From: Flavobacteriaceae bacterium
GTDB lineage: Bacteria; Bacteroidota; Bacteroidia; Flavobacteriales; Flavobacteriaceae
Direction: 5' to 3'
NCBI GenBank assembly: GCA_026992695.1
Contig: JALWYP010000195.1
Location: 1 to 21,626, forward strand
Length of the DNA stretch: 21,626 bases
The position numbers and the translations under genes are program-made. The notes beneath the pieces were generated by a model. It saw only the letters and a list, made by a program, of their open reading frames with translations. It was not told the origin of the DNA and searched no databases. Position 1 is the stretch's first letter. The number at the start of each line of letters is the position of its first letter. Shown piece by piece: positions 1 through 6,078 of this stretch.

Positions 1-409
1 TGTGTTTTTTTTTGTTTGCTTACTGATTTGGTTAAGAAAGATTATAAATCCAAAAAAATTGCATCAAATTACCTTAAAAGGAAGTAACAAAAGAGAGCTT
101 TTAACAGTACAAAAAAACGATGTTCTTTTTATAAAATCTTCAGAAAATTATATCGAAATTTATTTTTTAAAACAGGGTGTTCTTACTCATAAAACGTTTA
201 GAAACACCCTTTCTCAAATTGCCAATCAAGCCGAATCTTTAACACAGTGTCATCGGTCTTATTTGGTAAATTTATCTATTGTAAAAGAAATAAAAGGAAA
301 TTCGCAAAAAGCCTATTTAATCTTTTTTAAATCTAATGAAACCGTCCCCGTTTCAAAATCGTATTATAAATCTATTAAAAACATCTTATCTGACCGTCAC
401 AAAAAGTAG
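1..409 (+). CDS. LytTR-domain transcriptional regulator, C-terminal part (5' end outside window)
   Basis: The visible 135 residues begin with the end of a hydrophobic segment (FFFVCLLIWL), then a short linker, then a LytTR DNA-binding domain at about residues 30-130. The domain shows the usual run of 'DVLFIKSSENYIEIYF', 'HRSYLVNL' and 'VPVSKSYYKSIKNIL'. LytTR domains bind direct repeats near promoters. A membrane segment directly before the domain suggests a membrane-anchored regulator, a layout common in Bacteroidota, rather than a classical response regulator; no receiver domain is visible, but the N-terminus is missing. A GTG at position 2 could be read as a start, but the reading frame is open to the edge and the domain order suggests the gene begins upstream. 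It may or may not control the protease gene that follows, 117 bases away. Sure of the domain, unsure of its target. Confidence 0.85.
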   Translation, partial: VFFFVCLLIWLRKIINPKKLHQITLKGSNKRELLTVQKNDVLFIKSSENYIEIYFLKQGVLTHKTFRNTLSQIANQAESLTQCHRSYLVNLSIVKEIKGNSQKAYLIFFKSNETVPVSKSYYKSIKNILSDRHKK

Positions 410-467
410 TGCTTTGGTCATACAAAATCTTCTTTTATCATAATTTTTATACATCTATCACTCTTTT

Positions 468-498
468 TTGCCAGTTAAATAATTGCTTCATCTATTTG
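468..498 (+). promoter_or_regulatory. Possible promoter of the S41 protease gene
   Basis: A TTG at 468-470 is followed 20 bases later by TCTATTTG at 491-498. This resembles the Bacteroidota pattern TTG-N(17-23)-TAnnTTTG with one mismatch in the downstream element. It lies 28 bases before the start codon. Weak evidence. Confidence 0.3.
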
Positions 499-526
499 TG
501 GTATTAATCTTTAAAAAATCAAAATT

Positions 527-1528
527 ATGAAACGCCAATTAGTATCTATTTTCCTTTTTACGTTATGTTTTCTGCCGGCAAAAAGTCAGTCGTTATTAAC
601 TAACAACACAACCATCTTAGAAGATGAAGTTCAATCTATTATTAAGACTACCGAAGAAAACATCTTCAATCCTTATTTTATGGAAACTCAAGCTTGGAAG
701 AATTTTAAACAAGAAATTACTTCTGAAAAAGCTTTAAAATTGAACACTACCGCTTTTGTAGATTTATTTAACAGAGAGGTAAAAAATCTTCCGTTTACGC
801 ATTATAGATTGCTGATTCAACCTTCTTCAAAAAAAGAAACAGGCACAAAACCGGAAGCTTTTGATTTAAAAGAACTAAACTCCGAAACAGCTTTACTTAC
901 TATTAGGGTTTTTTCTTCTGATGCAAAAAAAATGATTCAAATTATAGATACGCTTCAAAAGAGTACTTATAAAAATCTTATTATTGATTTAAGAAATAAT
1001 CCGGGTGGCACTTTAGATGCTGCCGTTCCTTTAGTGCAATATTTAAGTAGCTCTATGATGCATGGAGGTTATTTTATTAGTAGGGCTTGGTTTACAAATC
1101 ATAAAGACTATCCAACCTTACAGCAATTACAGCTTTTTACTCCTTTACAAGACCCTTCGTACCAGGGATTTACAAAGAAAATGAAAAAGGGTATAGGAAT
1201 GAGTCTACTCATTCCTCCATCGGGAAAACCCACCTTTAAAGGTTCGTTATTTGTACTAACAAACAAGGGTACAGGTAGTGCTTGCGAACCTTTTGTTTTT
1301 GGAATTAAACATAACAAACTAGGTGTTATTGTTGGTGAAAAAACTGCGGGTGCAATGTTAAGCGGATATGAATTGCCCATTAGCAAAAATTTAAAACTAT
1401 TTATGCCTTTGGCAGATTATGTAACAGTAACTAACCAGCGTTTGGATAAAGTTGGTGTAGAACCGGATATAACTATAAAATCTGAACAAGCATTGGATTA
1501 TGTTTTAAAAAATTTAATTCAAGAATAA
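527..1528 (+). CDS. Secreted S41-family (C-terminal-processing-like) peptidase
   Basis: A 333-residue protein with a signal peptide (MKRQLVSIFLFTLCFLPAKSQ, no lipobox), so it is exported to the periplasm or beyond. The S41 peptidase core runs from about residue 120 to 325: 'LIIDLRNNPGG' near 150-160, the nucleophile motif GTGSACEP with Ser251, and 'VIVGEKTAG' at 267-275. No PDZ domain is evident, so it is shorter than a typical CtpA protease. The lysine that completes the Ser/Lys dyad in CtpA-type enzymes, 25 residues after the serine, falls on Ala276 here; Lys272 is the nearest. It may use a different catalytic arrangement, as tricorn-like S41 members do. The region between about 175 and 225 is a long insertion with no motif I recognise. 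The gene stands alone between the LytTR gene and nifJ, which faces it. Substrate unknown. Confidence 0.85.
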   Translation: MKRQLVSIFLFTLCFLPAKSQSLLTNNTTILEDEVQSIIKTTEENIFNPYFMETQAWKNFKQEITSEKALKLNTTAFVDLFNREVKNLPFTHYRLLIQPSSKKETGTKPEAFDLKELNSETALLTIRVFSSDAKKMIQIIDTLQKSTYKNLIIDLRNNPGGTLDAAVPLVQYLSSSMMHGGYFISRAWFTNHKDYPTLQQLQLFTPLQDPSYQGFTKKMKKGIGMSLLIPPSGKPTFKGSLFVLTNKGTGSACEPFVFGIKHNKLGVIVGEKTAGAMLSGYELPISKNLKLFMPLADYVTVTNQRLDKVGVEPDITIKSEQALDYVLKNLIQE

Positions 1529-1551
1529 AACTAGAGAAGCTCTCTGAAAAG

Positions 1552-1631
1552 TCTTTATCGTTTTCGGTTTTTTCAATAAGGGCGTTATGGTGTTCTACTG
1601 CTTCTTTTTTAAGCCAAAGAACAACGTTACT
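1552..1631 (-). pseudogene. Short remnant resembling the C-terminal coding part of the antiporter gene
   Basis: Positions 1552-1596 match 19557-19601 at 42 of 45 bases without gaps. The latter lies inside the antiporter gene near the other end of the window. Read on the minus strand, the remnant encodes 'EHHNALIEKTENDKD', against 'KEHYNTLIEKTEKDKD' in the antiporter. Upstream in the same frame a stop codon at 1632-1634 separates it from a short ATG-led hydrophobic peptide (MTTLLSIIGNIF, start at 1670). The flanks on either side do not match the antiporter. I read it as the decayed leftover of a related gene or a small duplicated piece, not as a working gene. The rest of the 1529-1749 gap holds only the hairpin at 1701-1737. 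Confidence 0.4.
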
Positions 1632-1700
1632 TTAAAAAATATTTCCTATAATACTTAGTAAAGTAGTCATTGTATTAGACTCACTAATCTCCCATAATTA

Positions 1701-1737
1701 ACAACAACAAGAGGCTAAAACAGTCTCTTGTTGTTGT
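1701..1737. terminator. Strong hairpin between convergent genes (two-way terminator)
   Basis: The 16 bases at 1701-1716 pair with those at 1722-1737 (one G-T pair), with a 5-base loop, AAAAC. It starts 12 bases after the nifJ stop codon (read on the minus strand) and is about 170 bases past the S41 gene stop on the plus strand. Neither side has a long T run, but the stem is long and its place between convergent genes fits termination in both directions, mainly of nifJ. Confidence 0.75.
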
Positions 1738-1749
1738 ATCTATTTAGTG

Positions 1750-4700
1750 TTACATATTTCTGAATAACTCCAATCGTTCCCATCTACTATCTATTTCTTC
1801 CTGTGCTTCTTTATGTAGTTTTTTTCCTAATTCAGGGTTTTGTTTTACCACTCTGGTAAAACGGCTTTCATTATACATAAACTCACTTACGGGAGCCGAT
1901 GGCTCTTTAGAGTCTAATCTAAATTTCTTCCCTTTTGGTTTGGTTGGGTCAAACCTAAACAAAGGCCAATAGCCTGTTTCTACTGCTTTTTCTTGTTGTG
2001 ATGCTCCTATTCCCATATCATATCCGTGTTCAATACAATGAGAATACGCAACAATAATAGATGTTCCCGGATAAGCCGCTGCTTCTTCAAAGGCTTTTAG
2101 GGTTTGCATATCCTTGGCTCCAATTGCAACTTGAGCAACATATACATTTCCATAAGAAACCGCTTGTAATGCGAGGCTTTTTTTACCTGTTCGTTTTCCT
2201 GAAACAGAGAATTTGGCACTAGCACCCAAAGGTGTTGCTTTAGAGGTTTGCCCTCCTGTGTTTGAGTAAACTTCGGTATCCAAGACCAAGATATTTATAT
2301 TCTCTCCTGTTGAAAGCACATGATCAACACCACCAAAACCAATATCATACGCCCAGCCATCTCCTCCTAAAATCCAAACATCTTTACGTCTTAAATATTC
2401 AGTAAGGTTATTGAGTTTAACAGCGTCTTTATCATTGTCTAGTAACTGCAACGTTTTTTTTAGTGTTTCTACATCTTTCAACTTTTTAGCTCTTTGTTGT
2501 TCGTTGTCTTCGGGATTATTGATAATTGCTTCAACAATCTCTGTTCCCACCATAAACTCAAGTGATTTCAATAACTCCAATGCTATTTCTTGTTTTTTGG
2601 AAAGAGCTAACTTCATACCCAACCCAAACTCAGCATTATCTTCAAATAATGAGTTTGCCCAAGCGGGTCCTCTTCCAAATTTATTGGTTTTATAGGGTGT
2701 GGTAGGTAAGTTGCCGCCATAAATAGAAGAACATCCGGTTGCATTGGCAATTAAAATACTATCGCCATAGAGCTGAGTTAACAGTTTAATATACGGTGTT
2801 TCTCCACATCCTGAACAAGCACCCGAAAATTCAAATAACGGTTCTAAAAATTGTGATCCTTTAATATTTGACGTTTTAAGTTCTGTGCGATCATAATAAG
2901 GTAATTTTTCAAAATAATCCCAGTTGGTGTTTTCTGCTTCTTTCACATCCAACTTACGATGCATATTTATGGCTTTAAAGTTTTCTACTTCCTTGCTTTC
3001 AGCAGGGCAAACCGCAACACATAAATCACATCCCGTACAATCCTCAGGAGAGACTTGTAATATATATTTTTCGTTTTCGCTATTAAACGGTCTTCCAATA
3101 GGAGCAACTGTTTTTAGTGTTTTAGGAGCATTATTTAATTCCTCAATCGTTACTACTTTTGAACGAATGGCTGCATGTGGACAAATAATTACACATTTAT
3201 TACATTGAGTACAAAGGTTTTCATCATCCCAAACCGGAACAAAATCAGCAATCCCTCGTTTTTCAAATTGGGAAGTTCCCATAGGATACGTACCATCTGC
3301 CGGAAATGCACTTACCGGAAGTTCATCTCCTTTTCCTGCTAAGATTGTTCCTAATACTCGTTCAACAAATGGGTTAGGTTTACCAGACATCATTGCTTTA
3401 AGCCCGTTTTTGTTGGTTGTTTTTTTAGGATATTGAACTTCTTGAAGGTTTTCTAAGGATTTATCAACTGCATTAAAGTTCATTTGAACAACCTTATCCC
3501 CTTTATGTGAATATGATTTAACAATGGCATCTTTAATTTTTTGAATAGCTTCTTCTTTGGGAAGTATTCCCGAAATTGCAAAGAAGCACGTTTGTAAAAC
3601 CGTATTGGTTCGTTTCCCTAGTTTGGCTTCTTGTGCTACTTTTGAAGCATCAATAACAAAAAATTTAAGTTCTTTTTCTAAAATTTCTTCCTGTACTAAT
3701 CCGGGTAATTTCTCCCAAATCTCCTCATTGGAATAGGGAGAATTTAATAAGAATGTTCCTCCTTTTTTTACCTTTTTAAGCACATCATATTTTTCGATAA
3801 AATTAAATTGGTGACAAGCTAAAAAATCAGCGCTATTAATTAAATAGCTTGAAAAAATTGGTTTCGGACCAAAACGTAAATGCGAAATAGTTTGTGCTCC
3901 GGCTTTTTTTGAGTCATACACAAAATAGCCTTGTACATAATTATCTGTTGTTTCTCCTATTATCTTAATAGAGTTTTTGTTAGCTCCTACAGTTCCGTCA
4001 GAGCCTAAACCATAAAACATACAATTAATAGTTTCTTTTTTAGTATTAAAAACAGGGTTGTATGTCAAGCTGGTATGACTAACGTCGTCTTTAATACCTA
4101 TGGTGAAATGATTTTTAGGTTTCTCTTTTAATAACTCATCATAAATTCCTTTTACCATTGCCGGATTAAACTCTTTTGAAGAAAGACCATAACGACCACC
4201 TATAATGGTAGGTGTTTCTCGGTTACTTTCGGCGAAAGCAGTAACAATATCTAGATACAATGGCTCTCCAATGCTTCCCGGCTCTTTGGTGCGATCTAAT
4301 ACTGCAATTTTTTTAACCGTTGTTGGAAGTTCCTTAATAAAATCCGCTACCGAAAACGGTCTAAAAAGGCGAACAAATAAAGCTCCAACTTTTTCATCGT
4401 TATTTATCAAGGTATCCACTGTTTCGCGTACAGGACCTTCCCCTGATCCCATAATGATGATTACTCGTTCTGCTTCGGCATGACCTATATAATAGAAAAG
4501 ACTATACCTTCTGCCGGTGTGTTCATAAAACTCATCCATCACTTGCTGAACTATTTCAGGAACTTTTTGATAATATAGATTTGCTGCTTCTCTAGATTGA
4601 AAGAAAACATCTGGGTTTTGAGAAGTACCTCTTACTACGGGATTATCGGGGTCTAACGATCGTTTACGGTGTTGCATGATATTCTCTTCGGGCATCATGG

Positions 4701-5283
4701 TTTTTATCACTTCATCGGATATTCCTTCAATTTTTGAAATTTCATGAGAGGTTCTAAAACCATCAAAAATATTTAAAAACGGAACACGGGCACGTAATGT
4801 TGCTACTTGAGCAATTAGGGCAAAGTCCATCGCTTCTTGAACAGATCCGGCAAAAAGCATGGCAAAACCGGTTTGTCTAGTTGCCATCACATCTGAGTGG
4901 TCTCCAAAAATAGAAAGAGCATGAGTGGCAACCGTTCTGGCAGCAACATGGATTACGGTAGGAAGAAGTTCTCCAGCCATTTTATACATATTGGGAATCA
5001 TCAATAACAACCCCTGAGAAGCAGTAAATGTAGTGGTTAATGCTCCTGCTTGAAGAGAGCCGTGTACTGCCCCCGAAGCCCCTCCTTCGCTTTGCATTTC
5101 GATTATCCTTGGTACGTTACCCCATATATTTTTTTGCCCCTTAGAGCTATACACATCAACATGCTCTCCCATAGGAGATGCGGGTGTAATTGGATAAATT
5201 GCACAAACTTCATTGGTTTTGTGGGCAATGATAGCTACCGCTTCATTGGCATCGCAGATTAACTTTCTACCATCTTTCTTCAT
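1750..5283 (-). CDS. nifJ: Pyruvate:ferredoxin (flavodoxin) oxidoreductase, single-chain
   Basis: A complete 1177-residue enzyme that converts pyruvate and CoA to acetyl-CoA and CO2 and passes two electrons to ferredoxin or flavodoxin; cytoplasmic. Domains in order: pyruvate-binding domain with YPITPASP at 30-37, Thr33, Glu66 and Arg116; domain II (from about 260); gamma domain (from about 420, GLGSDGTVGANKNSIK); a two-cluster ferredoxin domain with Cys691/694/697/701 and Cys749/752/755/759; and the thiamine-diphosphate domain with GDGWAYDIGFGG at 974-985 and Asn1008. Cys823, 826, 851 and 1083 match the proximal cluster ligands. All residues known to matter in the Desulfovibrio africanus enzyme are present with constant offsets. 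The C-terminus stops soon after the TPP domain, so the D. africanus dimer-locking tail is largely missing. The start has a long leader (about 110 bases) downstream of the promoter at 5401-5448. Pyruvate is the likely substrate, given Thr33/Arg116. Confidence 0.97.
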   Translation of the reverse strand: MKKDGRKLICDANEAVAIIAHKTNEVCAIYPITPASPMGEHVDVYSSKGQKNIWGNVPRIIEMQSEGGASGAVHGSLQAGALTTTFTASQGLLLMIPNMYKMAGELLPTVIHVAARTVATHALSIFGDHSDVMATRQTGFAMLFAGSVQEAMDFALIAQVATLRARVPFLNIFDGFRTSHEISKIEGISDEVIKTMMPEENIMQHRKRSLDPDNPVVRGTSQNPDVFFQSREAANLYYQKVPEIVQQVMDEFYEHTGRRYSLFYYIGHAEAERVIIIMGSGEGPVRETVDTLINNDEKVGALFVRLFRPFSVADFIKELPTTVKKIAVLDRTKEPGSIGEPLYLDIVTAFAESNRETPTIIGGRYGLSSKEFNPAMVKGIYDELLKEKPKNHFTIGIKDDVSHTSLTYNPVFNTKKETINCMFYGLGSDGTVGANKNSIKIIGETTDNYVQGYFVYDSKKAGAQTISHLRFGPKPIFSSYLINSADFLACHQFNFIEKYDVLKKVKKGGTFLLNSPYSNEEIWEKLPGLVQEEILEKELKFFVIDASKVAQEAKLGKRTNTVLQTCFFAISGILPKEEAIQKIKDAIVKSYSHKGDKVVQMNFNAVDKSLENLQEVQYPKKTTNKNGLKAMMSGKPNPFVERVLGTILAGKGDELPVSAFPADGTYPMGTSQFEKRGIADFVPVWDDENLCTQCNKCVIICPHAAIRSKVVTIEELNNAPKTLKTVAPIGRPFNSENEKYILQVSPEDCTGCDLCVAVCPAESKEVENFKAINMHRKLDVKEAENTNWDYFEKLPYYDRTELKTSNIKGSQFLEPLFEFSGACSGCGETPYIKLLTQLYGDSILIANATGCSSIYGGNLPTTPYKTNKFGRGPAWANSLFEDNAEFGLGMKLALSKKQEIALELLKSLEFMVGTEIVEAIINNPEDNEQQRAKKLKDVETLKKTLQLLDNDKDAVKLNNLTEYLRRKDVWILGGDGWAYDIGFGGVDHVLSTGENINILVLDTEVYSNTGGQTSKATPLGASAKFSVSGKRTGKKSLALQAVSYGNVYVAQVAIGAKDMQTLKAFEEAAAYPGTSIIVAYSHCIEHGYDMGIGASQQEKAVETGYWPLFRFDPTKPKGKKFRLDSKEPSAPVSEFMYNESRFTRVVKQNPELGKKLHKEAQEEIDSRWERLELFRNM

Positions 5284-5400
5284 TAGTTACAAATTTTGAA
5301 TTAGAACTTAGTTAGATACTTTGCTAGTATACAAAGCAACCCTTAAAAAGCCTCTATAAATACAAGGTCTTTTATAGTTGGGGTTTTGGAAATTTGGTTC

Positions 5401-5448
5401 TAAAGGTACAATTAGCAAGAATTACAAACTATGACGATTGTCAGTTTA
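5401..5448 (-). promoter_or_regulatory. nifJ promoter with 21-bp operator
   Basis: Read in the nifJ direction, an operator at 5448-5428 contains TGACAATCGTCA (a TGAC-N4-GTCA palindrome). After exactly 19 bases comes TACCTTTA at 5408-5401, one base off the Bacteroidota TAnnTTTG element. The operator matches the one before korA at 18 of 21 bases, with the same orientation and the same 19-base spacing. The palindrome centre would lie close to -41 relative to the expected start of transcription, the usual place for a class II CRP/FNR-type activator. The protein that binds is inferred, not seen. Confidence 0.7.
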
Positions 5449-5452
5449 GAGC

Positions 5453-5486
5453 AAAATAAAAAAAACACCCGCGTGCAGGTGTTTTT
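5453..5486 (-). terminator. Intrinsic terminator downstream of the ferredoxin gene
   Basis: The nine bases at 5461-5469 pair perfectly with 5478-5486 around an 8-base loop. On the minus strand the stem is followed by an almost unbroken T tract (5465-5453), the classic form of an intrinsic terminator. It lies about 90 bases past the ferredoxin stop and just before the nifJ operator, so it separates the two transcripts. Confidence 0.8.
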
Positions 5487-5521
5487 ATATCATACAGGTG
5501 CCTTCTTTCAATAACCAAACC

Positions 5522-5541
5522 TAATCAAACCGGTTGGATTA
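5522..5541. repeat. 20-bp near-perfect palindrome after the ferredoxin gene
   Basis: TAATCAAACCGGTTGGATTA is an inverted repeat with nine of ten base pairs matching, centred on CCGG. It lies 34 bases beyond the ferredoxin stop codon and before the terminator at 5453-5486. It could be an RNA hairpin helping end or stabilise the ferredoxin transcript, or a protein-binding site; nothing in the sequence decides between them. Confidence 0.5.
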
Positions 5542-5575
5542 TTAAATTGCACTATTTATTGTGTGTTAAACTATA

Positions 5576-5926
5576 TTATTCGCCGTGTAACAACGCTTTT
5601 TTAGCCAGTAATTGTTCTTCCGTCTCCACATGATTTTCATCTGGAACACAACAATCTACCGGACACACAGAGGCACATTGAGGTTCTTCATGAAATCCTT
5701 TACATTCGGTACATTTGTCTGTTACTATAAAGTAAAACTCGTCTGAAAGAGGTTCGTTCATTGCATCAGCATCAACTTCTTCTCCATTAGAAAGGGTTAC
5801 CATTCCTGAAAGTTCTGTTCCTTCAGCATAAGACCATTCTTGATCGGGCTCATAAATAGCATTGTTAGGACATTCAGCAACACAAGCGTCGCAGTTTATA
5901 CACTCATCTGTGATTATTATTGCCAT
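5576..5926 (-). CDS. 2[4Fe-4S] ferredoxin, Allochromatium-type with acidic insertion
   Basis: A 116-residue soluble electron carrier. Cluster-binding motif one is Cys9-x2-Cys12-x2-Cys15-x3-Cys19-Pro. Motif two is Cys72-x2-Cys75-x8-Cys84-x3-Cys88-Pro; the eight-residue spacer inside it is the mark of Alvin/YfhL-type ferredoxins, which have very low redox potentials. Extra cysteines lie at 92 and 93. Between the two motifs is an unusually long stretch (about residues 28-68) rich in Asp and Glu and with no cysteine, making the protein longer than the usual 80 or so residues. It sits between nifJ and korA, divergent from korA, so it is the obvious acceptor for both oxidoreductases and a candidate donor to the complex I encoded next door. 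It shares the 152-base divergent region, and therefore probably the operator at 5976-5996, with korA. Confidence 0.93.
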   Translation of the reverse strand: MAIIITDECINCDACVAECPNNAIYEPDQEWSYAEGTELSGMVTLSNGEEVDADAMNEPLSDEFYFIVTDKCTECKGFHEEPQCASVCPVDCCVPDENHVETEEQLLAKKALLHGE

Positions 5927-5975
5927 GATAAAATATTTTAAATTAATAGGCTAAACTATAAATTATTTTTTTAAA

Positions 5976-6023
5976 TAAAGTGACAAACGTCATAATTTTA
6001 TTGAAATTGTTAATCTACATTTG
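5976..6023 (+). promoter_or_regulatory. korA-nuo operon promoter with 21-bp operator
   Basis: An operator at 5976-5996 contains TGACAAACGTCA (TGAC-N4-GTCA, 5981-5992). Nineteen bases further on is TACATTTG at 6016-6023, a perfect TAnnTTTG promoter element, 55 bases before the korA start. No TTG lies at the usual distance for the -33 element, which fits an activator-dependent promoter. The site is nearly the same as the nifJ one in sequence, orientation and spacing. It also lies 49 bases upstream of the divergent ferredoxin start, where a weak element (TATAGTTTA, 5960-5952 on the minus strand) could serve as that gene's promoter. Confidence 0.75.
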
Positions 6024-6078
6024 GGTTTTTATTTTTTACAAAATAATTTCCTAAATTTAATGAAAATTTTCAAAAACT

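Noticed and set aside
385..399. TGAC/GTCA pair near the end of the LytTR gene as a third operator
   Set aside because: The half-sites are separated by only one base, not four, and it lies within coding sequence; the flanks do not match the two true sites.
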